From Spirodela intermedia (taxonomy: Eukaryota; Streptophyta; Magnoliopsida; Alismatales; Araceae), in the NCBI GenBank assembly GCA_902729315.2, contig LR746266.1:5276259-5340258 (forward strand): a DNA stretch of 64,000 bases, in the 5' to 3' direction. The notes under the pieces are model-generated. The model ran no database searches. It saw only the letters and a program-made list of their open reading frames with translations, and had not been told where the DNA came from. Numbering within the stretch: position 1 is the stretch's first letter; each line of letters starts with the position of its first letter. Positions 19,601 through 31,300 of the stretch are shown piece by piece. Position numbers and translations under genes: made by a program.

Positions 19601-22600
19601 ATTGAGTCTCCCCGTAGACCTAATGTGCTTAATGCTGTTCTAAAAACCATCCAGTAGGCCTATATTTTTTTAAGTGTCAGTAGTGCAGTTTTCTTAGACC
19701 ATTCTACTCACGATCAGAAAGTGTATAAATAGAGTAGAATCCCAAACACTACTTCAAATGCTTCTGGTGAATTTGATGTGTATACGTGTAACAATCTTGT
19801 GTCAAATATGTTTCATGATTTGATGCTTATCTACCTCTTTTTACAGTGGGACACAAGTTTCAATACGTGAAAGATACTCCCATGTTAGTGACGACGGTTC
19901 AAATGCTGCAATCACAACACAGAGTGATAATTTGCAAGTAGATGATGATCTCAAAGATAAATCAGGAGCCAGCAAGGGAGATGAAGGGGTCTTGAAGTTG
20001 TCGCCATCCACGGAGGGAACTGCTGGAGAGATTATCTTAGAAGGTGAAGGAGATGGTGAACAAAATGAAAGGCTTGTTTTGGATGATGGTGGTGATATTG
20101 AAGATGAAGAAAGAGGTTCTGATTTTCGAGACTCAGATGAGACTCAAAAAGATAATGGCTCACAAAATGCCATCAAGAAACAAAAGTTTACTGCTCACGA
20201 TGACCAGCCTACTGTCCAAGGTGGTGGGGTTGATCCAAGGGTGACACAAAGTGGTAGTCGTAAAGGGAAATTGTTGAGCAGCAAGGATTATCCGAAGAGG
20301 CGGGATAGTGGAGAAGAAGAGGTTCAGCATGGACGGACGAGGCAGACTGGGGATCCGAAAAGACATCACGATGAAGAGAAACGAAGTTCCCAACGAAGAG
20401 ATGATCATGGACGGGATGTGGGACATGTGGACAGACACCACAATGCTTCTAAAGGAAGGCAAGATTCATCTCAATCTCATCCACCAGTGGAATCACGTCC
20501 AGCACATCATGGGCGCAGGAGTGAGGGTCTTGAGAAAGCGAAGGAGAGAGATGCCTCTGTTGGTGTCCGGCAGAGAAGAGACGATGATACTTATGGCAGA
20601 AGGGGAAAAGATGAGGACACAAAGAGAGATCATGGTGAGGAGATTGGCGGATCAAGGCACAGGGATAAAGTTAGGATTGGTGAAAAGAAAGGAAAAGATG
20701 CGGATCTTCATTCAAGAAAGCATGTTGATGATGGAGACCGTAAAGGTCATCATCGAGATTCTGCAGTAAGGCAAAGGGACAGGGATGACATCCCGACGAG
20801 TAGACGTGAAACTGCTGATGAACTTCATATCAAAAAGAGGAAGGATGAGGAACAACGGAGGAGAGAGAAGGATTCGAAGGAGCATTCCCAGCATGGACAC
20901 AGGAATAGAGACGATGGCTCTCTTGGTAAGAGAGAAAGGGACGATGCCTCTGATCCCAGGAAGAGGGATGAGCAAGTCAGAGACAACTCTACTAGGCACC
21001 GAGATGACAACTGGAGGCAGGGGGAGAAAGAGGACCGACAGCGATTTAAACAACCACATGAAGACACACAGAAACACAGGGAAAGAGAGGATCGGAGTGG
21101 TAGACTTGTAGAAGACAAGAATTCTAGTGGGGGTGGAAGGGTCAGTGACGGAAATTCATCTAAAGATAGAAGACGATACCCTGATAGAAATGCAGATTAT
21201 GTTGATAAGCACAAACGTGCAGAGCATGGAGCACGTGAGGAAATGCACTCGCATGAAAATCAGTTAAGCAGCAAGGAGAAGAACAGCAGGCAACAAAGAT
21301 CGAGCAGCAACATTGATCATCATAAGAGTGCTGATGGGAGAAAGATGAACAGGGAATCACAGAAGGAGAGTTCCAGAAAAAACAGGGAAACTGAGGGAGG
21401 CGAGTTAAAAGTGGGAACTGGAAAAAGAAAGCGTGGGGATCGTGGTGGTCTCCAGTCTGAGAAGGTCAGGCCTACCTTTAAATAAAAAAAATCTGAAGTT
21501 AGGTTCATTATTGACTAAAATAGAAAGCTCATTTACTTTTTCTGCACCTGTTCAGAAATGTCATTCAAGATTAAGGGAACTATGGTTGGATTTTCATTTG
21601 ATTATATGTCAATAATATGTGTTATCAGTTAGCCTAATTAGTCTTCACCAGAACCTGTCTCTCTAAACTTTCAATTACATTAGATTACTCTACGTAAAGT
21701 TATATTCTGAATAATCATACTTCTATGCATTGTACTTCAATAATTACTTTAAATGCTGCTTTGATTTTTTGCTATTCGGAAGGAGATGAAAAGCATTTGG
21801 TGTCGATCTGTGGAACCTGGTGAAAAGGGAAAACCTGGTGGACTGTGTGGTGGTGGAGCTTTTGGTACCAAAAGCACCAAAATGAAAGCTTTTCTAGAAA
21901 GATGCTGTGAGATTTACGGCTTACAGAGAAGGGTTGATGAATTAAAGAACTTCTGAATGTTCCTACACTGGTGTGGAGCAATAATCCCTGTTGGCCTTTC
22001 GAATGTCTGAGGGTGAAAAGTTTGCTTTGCTTTGCCCTTTGGGGGAAGCTCCCTCTTTTTTTTGTTTCGTTTGGAGGGGCTGACATCATTGGTGCTGGTG
22101 TCACAAAGGGGCTACTAGTCATTGGTCTATGATGACCTGATTATGACTCCAGTTATCGTCTACCATTATTTTTCATAGCTGTGATGTGGCAGGCGAATGG
22201 AGGAAGACGACAGTACTTTGAGAGGACATCGTCTCCTGATGCTTGTTTCAAGTGCTGGCTTTTTGATTTGAAGGTTTTCAGTTATGGACAAGATGGTGGA
22301 GGAATCCCAATGTTGAACAGGGGGCTCATGGCCCGTGGTGCAGTCTTTAATGATGTGGAGGCATTGCCCCTAATGATTCATGTCGGCTCTTACAAAAGGA
22401 TATTACTTGTGACTTAGTTAATAGTTAATATTTAAATTTTAATTTACTTTGTTTAAATTAGGTGTACTCTAACTAGTGGTGTAAGGTGGTGAGTAACCAA
22501 CTTGGTTCACCTAGGAACCGTGGCCTTCAGAAAATTTGGAACGGCATTTTGCATCGGAGATTTTGTTGAAAAAGTCAGATTCTTTATTTCGTAGATGTGA

Positions 22601-25600
22601 ATACAGATAAGATTGTTGGCAGTTCTATTTAGAAGGATCCTACATCATAGAGAGTGAAGTCCCCGAGTTTGTCGATCTATAACAACCTCTACAGAAAATT
22701 ATATTGAAATGGAATAATTTAGAGATGGAATTCAAAAAGCAATTTTCGCTGTCATGGATATGGAATATTGCCATGGAACAATTTGATGTCGAAAGTAATT
22801 TCTTGTCAGGTCAATATTGTCTCTTGTAAAGTAGGTAATCAAAAACTTCTTACAGAATTTCGATTTTAAATCCCGACATGATTAACAAGTGCGTTTTCGG
22901 TGGTTTGCTTTGGGAAATTCTAGATTAGCCAGCTATATAAGAAAGAGGTACCGTGGGGTAAAGATTTTTTTTGTAAATATTTGATGTCCACGAGCCTCTG
23001 TAGAAGTAGGATTCTTTTAATTTTGTGGAAGATGTTTCCATCAGGTTAACATCGGATCTCTGTTGCGAATGGAATGATAAATGATTTCAGCAAAGTTTCG
23101 GGTATTACCAGACATCATGATGGTGATTGTGGTCAATCAGAATTGTATGCGATTGACTTGATTGAGCGAATGGTGGATATTATATTCCGTTTTTTGTTCT
23201 TTTTCTAGTGTGATATCTTGCTTGATCTTCTTCGTTAGAAACATGCGACTAGGCCGAGATTGTTCCACGATGTTTTGTTTTTCCTCTTGTATACTATGTT
23301 CCAGTTCTTTTATTGAACAGAGAATTTAATTGAGCCATAAAGGAGTCAATCTACGGCTTTGTGAATTTTTCTCTGTTTGTTCCGACTTCTCCCATTGATT
23401 TGGGTTCTTGTGGAGACGTGCTGTTGAAATAGATGTGTACATCTCATGTCTGATTCTCGGAAGTAGGATCGACTGCTATTAGATTGTTATGACATTAAAT
23501 CATCCACGTTCCGGAACTCCCATCTTCCAATTTGGAGCCACTTTGTTGTGATGATTATTTACATATTTTTGCCATTTTGTTTTATTATTAATGTTTTCCA
23601 CTGGCTATGGTCTCTATTTCTTTTGTCCATTTTGTGGGTTGAAATCTCCTCGACCCCTATTCAGTAATCTTGATGCCCTGTTTTTTGTGGTTCTTCCATA
23701 TGGTAATGTGCTATGGCATCTCCACTAATGGTTATCCTGCAGTGTTGGTTTAGTTATGAATTTCTTAGCAGTCACTGGGATGCAGAAGATTCCCTTTCCA
23801 AAGTCGTTTGAGTCAGGCGAAATCACTGTATGTGTCATCAAGATGGGAGGTTTATGTGCCCATCAAGACTTCTGTTAATAAGTTACTTTTCTCACGCCCG
23901 TCATGATGGGTGGTTGATTCCCTCTACATTCCCTTTTTAGTGTGATCTTAGAAAAGTCCGTGCAGAAGTTTAGTATGATAGGAGGTTGATTCCCTCTACA
24001 TTCCCTCAACGTTCTCTCACCCTGTCATTGATAAAAAAAAAATCTGCTTTTCAAATATGTGAATGTTCTCTCCTTCCATCCTGGCCAAAGGTTCACATGC
24101 CGGATGAACATCCATGTTCTACAATGACAAATTCATGCCTGTCCACTCAACAGCCCCTGAACACTCTCTCACTCTTTCACTGAAAGTGTAGGCCATGTTG
24201 GTTGTCCTCCCCTTCCATATTCCCCAAAAGGTTCACATGCTGGCTGAACAACCGTATTCTGTAGTCCCCTATGGTTTTCATTTAATATTTGCCTGTTTAT
24301 GTTCTCGTTGGCAGTCAGAAGGTGCTATCTAATGCCGATTGTGTGGAACAGCTTCTGAAAAATCTCTGTTGAAAATGACGATAAAATATGTTGTCTGATG
24401 GCCCACACTCACGTAGACTGCTATCCACATAAAGAGCCATATATTTGGCCGTCCACGGCAAGGACTTCAGTTTGGTCCTTACCTTCAATGGGATGAGAAT
24501 CTCTAAACTCGAGATGCCTGGGGTGGTGCCCAGGAACTTTCCTCATTTTTCATCCCTACGAGGCAGCTCCGGTGATTGACAGTCAATTGTTTTACAAAGA
24601 AGTTGATTTGATTCTCTAGTTGGCTAATCCATGACAACTGAAATCTGTTTAAGCAGTCAGATTCGGACCACATTGATCAGTTATCGATTTCGAGAGATGA
24701 AACAAATTCGAGATAAAAACAGAAATCTTACAAATACAATTTTGTAGTGTATGTACACATAGACAACTAGAAACAGTGAAAGATTCACTGAAGAGTGAAT
24801 TAAACTTAAAACATCCCACGAAATATTCAATGGAAAGTTTGCACATCTCATTATCTTGTTCTCATGTAGTGCTTACGTTTAATCATCTCAAACCGTGCTC
24901 CTCCTACCCTGGTTCTTAATTTCCACTGCCACTTAGACGATGTTGAGTTGAAGTCTATGATGGTGACCCTCATTCTCTTTGTTTTTGTCTCTTTGTCCCT
25001 ACTTGATATCAGGTCAAAACTCTTTTCCAGTGTCTCTGAAATTTTGAGAAGGAATGACAATGCAACCCACCATTTGACGAAAGCGCGTCTCTTTCCATCC
25101 TATGTCATTTTGCTTTCGAGTTTATGCCCAATTTGGTTCAATCCCTGCAGTGCCTTTGTTGAGTCATCTGCAGCCATCACAGGCGGTATGCCAGCAATGA
25201 GCGGCATGCAGCCATGGGGGTACAGTGGCATAACGCCAGGGCTGCTGTGGCACTCATGGGAGCCACTGCTGATCTGGTGAGTTTTTTTCTTTCTTATTCT
25301 TCCTCTGCCGTTCCTTCCTCCCCTTCTTCCTCCGCTGGTGTGAGTTCCGGCCGACTTCTTATAGGGCTCGTTAGAACCTATAAATCTGCCAATTTGACGT
25401 GATTTAGTGCCCCTAAGAATTCAATGGGATCGTGATTGAGCGATTCTGAGAAGCACGGCTCCTCATTTCAATGTTGGAGATTACGTGGATGGGTTTTGTC
25501 ATCTCGTGATCCGCTTCAAGAAATCTGCTTTCTGTCATAATTTTTCATAGACAAGCAAGCGAAAGAGAGGACAAGGGGGCAGACTGTTTGAGACCTCTCC

Positions 25601-27727
25601 CAATATGAACATACCTCGAGCTTCCCCATTGACTTTTACAGCAAATCTTGCATAAATGACGCAATGCTGAATCCATCAATCCCATTTAACTTTGGTGCTC
25701 ATCAATCTTAGCTGCTGGCTCCTTGCAAGATACATGCATTCATTCATGATCCACCAGATTTTTTTTCTGAATTCAGTCTGATGACGAACGCATTCTGGGT
25801 TGATCTAATCATCGTTTGGGTGTCATCCTTGTGATTGTTTTGTGCACGCCATCTTTAATGGGCATGTAGTTCTTCTGCCTGTGTACATGAGTCCTTTCAG
25901 GGGCCATCTCCAGAAATGGCAATGTTTGCTCTTTATAGTATATAAGCACGGTGCCCTTTAAGTCCTACTAAAAGTATTGTATTTCCTATTTAGTTAGTCT
26001 CATTGAAGCGAAGGATATCAACCTTACACACCTCTAATATTCTTCGATTCTATCTTTGTAGATCCGCTGGGGAACCATCCTCCAATTCATATTCTTTCCC
26101 TTCCTTTCCCCTCCATTAAAAACGCCTCCCCCCCCTCTCTCTCTCTCTTGGGGGGCACTGCTAGCCATGATCATTCTCTCATTCTCCTTTCCATTTCCAT
26201 CAATTCCCCTATCTTCCATATCCGTATCCCCTGATCTCCCATGTTCTATGTTGATTTTATCCTTGAAGGGTTCCTATGCTTGTCTCCTGGAAGGTTTTTT
26301 TTTGTCAAGTGTGGGGCCCACTGCAATTGTGGACGGTTTATGAGGGGCTTTGACTCCTCTTTGACTGTCAGCTGCTAAAGTGGAGAGCAGACGATTCGAT
26401 CAGCTCCGTGAACCGTTGAAATGAGAGCTCTCTTCTCAGTTAATGGCAGGTTCTAGTCGGTCCCATCAGCAGGGGTTTCTGTCTCACTTCTCTGACAATT
26501 GTTGCCCATCATAGTCAGGGTCTTCTCTGAGTGGAATGTCAACTCCTTGGTTTGACTTCTGGGGTGGATAAGTTCCTCTTCTTTGGTGTTACTCTGATCG
26601 AAAAAGTCAGCCTTAGGAGGGTGGAATGCACATTACTGAGAATGAAGCTCCATCCAGAAGCTACAAGAACATAGTTTTTCCCATTTAATTACGAGGAACC
26701 AGTGACTTTGGCCATGGATAAGAGCTTCTTTGGTCATGGTAAACCCGTAGATTATTTACTAATTTAGTATAGTAACTAATCTTGATTCAGGGTTGATGCT
26801 CATTGTTTCTGATCAAGTAACTACTTGTTCTATAGAAGCTAACATGCAGCGAAAGAATCATGTTGGTCCCGGCCTATTTACTCGCATACATACGTCTATT
26901 TATAGTATGCATGCATCTCATATGCCAATGCTGGTAGATTAGATAGCTAATTGACTGTACATGCTTATTGATTCTTTACTATATTTAGTTGGATGTTCTT
27001 GTGAAAATTGCCTAGTAATTCTCTCTCCGATGCTTAGGAAGGGGAGAGAGATAAAGGCCTAGTTGGTCAACTTCTCTCTCTAGGAAATTCTCATGTCTGC
27101 AAAACCCTTGTGTAGGTGGGCTCGAAGGGGGTCAACGCTCATCAAGAAGGAAGCAACTCGTCCTCTGGGTTGGTCCCTCAGAAGGGCCGCCGCCACGGGG
27201 ATGAACCGGCCGACATCCCGGGGCAGAACCGTCCTCCGGGAAATCACACAGAAGAGAACTTGGCAGCCTCCGATGAAGACGACCCTCAGAATGTGAAGAG
27301 GGGGCGGTCCAAGCTGGAGCGGTGGACGAGCCACAAGGAGAGGGATTTCAACAGCAACAGCCTCCAATCTCTGCCCTCGTCGTCAAAGGCAGGGGAGGCG
27401 GAAGTCAACGGCAGTGAGGCGGCGCCACTAGAGCAAGTGGGCAAGAGCGATGACGGCGGCGCTGGAGGCGGCGCAGAAGTCAAAGGCACCGAAGCTACCC
27501 AACCATCTGATTCCACTGGGAAGGAGAACGATCGGCACCTTGACACAGTGGCCAAGCTGAAGAAGCGGAGTGAGCGATTCAAGGTTCCTCTGCCAGGAGA
27601 GAAGGACGGCGTTGGTGCAGCAAAGAAATCTGAGGGCGAGGTGCCGCTGACCCAGAGTGAGACTCCCGTTGACTCCGACATCAAGCAGGAGCGACCTGCC
27701 CGCAAGAGGAGGTGGTCTAGTAGTTGA
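13672..27727 (+). CDS. FIPS5: FIP1-like polyadenylation factor (FIPS5 type)
   Basis: Nine exons: 13672-14682, 16185-16402, 17170-17296, 17414-17482, 17558-17704, 18151-18252 (or from 18148), 18351-18697, 19847-21464, 27116-27727; 1416 aa. FIP1 is a nuclear CPSF subunit linking the cleavage complex to poly(A) polymerase. The N terminus is acidic (EFGDLYVDVL, later an HHHHH run); residues about 410-480 hold the FIP1 signature KTIFDVDIDGFEEKPWR, then DISDFFNFGLDEESW and YDPDLPPELAAATG. The 539-codon exon 8 is an Arg/Asp/His/Lys-rich RE/RD region, and the C terminus keeps KRGRSKLERWTSHKERD and ends in RPARKRRW. Arabidopsis FIPS5 (At5g58040) is about 1200 aa with the same order. An in-frame ATG at 13603 would add 23 residues; I prefer 13672 because family members begin near DEFGDLY. 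Intron 3 appears to be GC-AG and intron 5 has a NAGNAG acceptor. Confidence 0.92.
14683..16184 (+). other. Intron 1 of the FIP1-like gene
   Basis: T-rich 1.5-kb intron, GTCTGC donor and TTTGCAG acceptor. Nothing beyond AT-rich filler was recognised. Confidence 0.85.
16403..17169 (+). other. Intron 2 of the FIP1-like gene
   Basis: A 767-base intron from GTAAGT to a T-rich acceptor ending TTTAG. No feature seen. Confidence 0.85.
18145..18150 (+). promoter_or_regulatory. NAGNAG tandem splice acceptor (AAGCAG)
   Basis: Intron 5 of the FIP1-like gene ends ACAAGCAG. Use of the first AG keeps a CAG codon (Gln) before PTGRAIQ, and use of the second drops it. Both keep the frame. Confidence 0.6.
18698..19846 (+). 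other. Intron 7 of the FIP1-like gene
   Basis: A 1149-base intron (GTATGG to TTTTTACAG) between two phase-2 boundaries. No genes or repeats recognised. Confidence 0.85.
21465..27115 (+). other. Last intron of the FIP1-like gene, 5.65 kb
   Basis: Runs from donor GTCAGG after the codons for QSEK to acceptor TGTGTAG before VGSKGVN. It is the longest intron in the window. It contains a local repeat block (23903-24260) and two GC-richer stretches open in one frame (22181-22417 and about 25100-25280) whose translations I do not recognise. No transposon protein is readable. A small extra exon cannot be excluded by eye. Confidence 0.65.
23903..24260 (+). repeat. Block of diverged local tandem repeats
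   Basis: Unit A, GGTTGATTCCCTCTACATTC with flanks, occurs at 23903-23932 and 23976-24005. Unit B, with CCTTCCAT and AGGTTCACATGC, occurs at 24068-24120 and 24205-24260. The pairs are about 73 and 137 bases apart, suggesting stepwise local duplication within the FIP1 intron. Confidence 0.7.
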
Positions 27728-27855
27728 CCCACGAGGAGAATTGGGTCAACCCAGGTTTTCCTTCCAGGGGGAGAAGATCTCTGTTCTAGGTTGGATATTT
27801 ATGTGGTTCGGCCGGGAGCTCAAGCAGCCACCGCCTCCCCCCTGGGGGGGGACTT

Positions 27856-27860
<5 letters not shown>

Positions 27861-27891
<31 letters not shown>
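27861..27891 (+). repeat. (CT)n microsatellite
   Basis: About fifteen CT units, 134 bases downstream of the FIP1 stop codon, probably in its 3' UTR. Confidence 0.9.
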
Positions 27892-28121
27892 GACCAACTC
27901 ACGGGAATAGGCTTCCATTTCTGCTTGCTGTCTGGTCAGAAGAACTGTACATATTTGCCCACCATTTCTTGGGCCACCCTTTTGAAACGTTGGTGGTGGG
28001 CGTTGGGATTTTTTCGCATGTATCCTCTGAATACTCGTCAAGTCAAACGAGGGCTATTTTTGTAGAGCCGGGTTTCTATTCTGAGTAATTCCCCCTGACC
28101 CATCTATTTTAGGGTTCTTAC

Positions 28122-28149
28122 AAAAATAAATAAATAAATAAATAAATAA
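28122..28149 (+). repeat. (AAAT)n microsatellite
   Basis: Tandem AAAT units following a TTCTTACAAAAATAAA run; it may lie close to the FIP1 polyadenylation region. Confidence 0.85.
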
Positions 28150-28360
28150 CCCTTCCTTCGGAAGATGTCTTCATTGGCGAGTCTAAGCTACGGCCCAGCC
28201 CATTAGCACGGATATCTACTAGTAGAAGGATTTGGATGGTAGCTTTCGCATGCCGTGTCAGGGATGTCGTGATTTGATACCGCCGATATGTCTCGTAGCC
28301 AACAAACCTTCAACGGGTGAAGAAGGCCTCCGTGTGCCCACCCACCCTCGGAAGGCGGGG

Positions 28361-31300
28361 ATGGCGATCTCTCGGCCGGAGTCCGAGGTTCTCCCGGCCG
28401 GCGACGCCGATGCCAATCCGTCGTGGTTCACTCCGAAGAGGTAGGATTCTCATTCCCCTCTCAGACTCTCCTTCGCTGGCGCCGTATCCTCCCACTGCAC
28501 TCTTCCGCTCCTTCGCGTTTTGTTTCCGAGACCTAATTCAGAACATAATCTGTCTTCGTAGTCACCTCCCCCTTTGGTTCTTTGGTTTCTGTTGTTGTAT
28601 CGGGATTCGGTGATGCATCGGTTTACCCATCAAAGAGAGTGCTCGGAGTTCATACATGTGTAGATGGGTTGAAGTACCGAGTTCAATTTTAATGTCCAGT
28701 TCCGTGGGAGTTTTATTTCATGGGGATCCTTTCATTGTTTCGAAACTGGCCGTTTATGTTCTAGCTGGAAAGTTTAGACTGGCCGTTAAATGCGTAAATC
28801 CGTTGGTGTCAAGCGATTTAAAAAGCCATTGTAAAATAAAGGTAAAATTTTCCACTGAAACATGCCATATCTTGTCCAGTTTGTACATCTTTGGCAAAGT
28901 TGGGTTGGCTACTGAATAACATAGTCAGTGTTCAACTGCGGTAGCGATTACCTGATGTCAGGTCCTCTCCGTGCCACCTGAAGGATCCGTTGAGGTTACC
29001 TTACACACGCACACACACGCACACAGACATTTAAGTTTGGAGTATCAAGGCAGATATCTCTTTCATCACTCGAACCGGGTTTGACTTTATGCATTCAGGA
29101 AATAGGCAAAATAAGAATGCGGTAATCCAAAAGGAAGAGAAAAAGACGATGGATAATGTAAATCTATGTTTTTTAGGGATAGCTAAGAATAAACCAAAAG
29201 GAGGTGAAGAAAGATTCAATAGCTTGACAAGAGTACACGGATTCCAAGAGCATTAATTTGATGTCATTTTAGAGGAATGGATTGGCATTTTCTTGAGCTT
29301 ACCTAATTTTCAAATCCCTTAAATCTCTATTTAAATATGTAATTACCTTGCTTCATGTTCAGATTGTGTGTTTTATTAAACTTTCAATTGAAACATGTGA
29401 ATATTTAATAATTTTAAATTTTATGTCAAGTTCTATTTCAAAAAAGTTGAGTTCCTACCTACCATGTTTACTTCTGCACTTCTTCTAAGGTGTTGGAATC
29501 ATGATACAGTCGTTGAATGAGAGGATATGCATAAAAGGAAATTTAATTTAAAGCATTTACTTGAATACATAAAGAACATTTATAAAGATGGCCCATAAAA
29601 TTTGTGTAAGGTAAATGCTACATTCCATTCTGATTTCAGACGAGATGTTTTACTTTTGAGCCAGAAAAGGAATGCAGTTCTATCCTTCCCCAGATTTCAA
29701 ATTGTTTATCTTCATATTCTTTGAACCGAAAATTTTCATCTTGTAGTCAGTAATGATGCCTAAGAGATTTTTTTAGTTAGATGATGTTACAGAAGTAGAT
29801 TGTTTAACCCAATGATCTCTGGTTGCAATTTTCATTTTTACATAGTTACACATGAGATATTTCTAGTTGATATACTTATATTTTGAACAGTGCTTTTATT
29901 AAGAAGTTACATACCTCACTAATGTTTAACCATATGTTTCCGTTTTCTCATCTCGCTTTGTCTATTACAATTAAATATTGGGGACACCTAGGCCTAAACA
30001 TGGCAATGTTTTTTCTTTATGGTTAATGGAGGAAGAATACATGTGCATGCGTATAAAATGGCATTGATATCTCTACTTTCATCCTGAGAAAAACCCCACT
30101 TTTAGCAGTTGATGCCTCTCTTTTATATTGAAATTTAATGTCATGATTTGTATTCTGTTAACAATGTCTTATTGCTAGTTCTTCTTTCTCGTGGAATTCA
30201 TAGTCTTCAAAATTGAAGAGATGCCTTCCATTTCATTTTATCGTTATTCCATTCATCCCTTAAGGACGACCAGTTTGACCTAATCGGCCACAGGAACCTT
30301 GGCTAACTCACCACTAAACTTTGTTGTTCTACATAGAATCCAGTTTATTCACTATTTTGGCACTGTTTTGCAGATTACTTGCGATCTTTTGCGTCATCAA
30401 TATGTTAAACTATATTGATCGGGGTACTATAGCAAGCAATGGAGTAAATGGGAGTGCCAGAACATGTAGTGAGAGTGGGATATGTACTGCGGGTAGTGGA
30501 ATACAGTATGTATTGTTGTGCTTTTCCTTAGATCGTCATATTATACTCGCATGCATTGTTTCAAAAACTTTCCTTGTTTCTATGATTGGTTTCTCATCGT
30601 TGCCTTATTTTGTGTGCAGTCCAATGCTAACCTAAAAATGATTTGGTAAGATGTAACCTGTTGGGTCATGGGTGTCTGGTGGTTGTTTTGCCTGGGGATT
30701 GAGAAGTAGGATCCATCTCCCTTGATCTGGAAGCATCTTTTTCTGGACTACGAGATATTTCAGCATATCACCTGTAGGAGATCCTTGAAATTGATATTGT
30801 TCTCCTCTTATCCTCATTATTTTTTCCCTTTCTTGGTACAATGAAGATCATAAAGGTTAGTTAATTGTAAAACACATCACTTCTGTTTTGTATTTTCCTT
30901 CAGAATTTTGGTCTTTGAGAATGACTATAGTTCTCCAGAATTTTGGCACGTGGGAGATTATTTATGTCAAACTAGTGCTTATTTCTTCCCTTATTCGGCC
31001 TCTTCCAGCCCTGATCATTATAGTCCTATTTTGATGAATATGATGGCATCAAGAAGGTTGACTATTATACTACGTATAACCCTCATACTTACCAAGAATG
31101 AGGGTAAGGTTACAATGTGGGGGCCTTTAAATAGGTCTAAAAAACCGGATCAGTTATAATAGTACTTCAAAGCAGTTTCGAAGCATTGTAAAGCAAATTC
31201 AAAAATGCATACAAAGTGGGAAAAACTTACAGCACTAATCTTTGACGTGTTTCTCACCTGTTTTGTTATGGGCCTAATGTTATTCGGGTGATATTATCCT

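Larger units (their letters stand above)
27728..28360 (+). other. FIP1 3' UTR and spacer to the transporter gene
   Basis: Includes a CT microsatellite (27861-27891) and an AAAT tract (about 28122-28149), both probably around the FIP1 3' end. The last 200 bases should hold the promoter and leader of the downstream transporter. The frame of that gene stays open upstream to an ATG at 28232. Confidence 0.55.

Noticed and set aside
28232-28360. Earlier in-frame ATG for the Spinster-type transporter
   Set aside because: The extension has no transport-protein character, and family members have short N termini.
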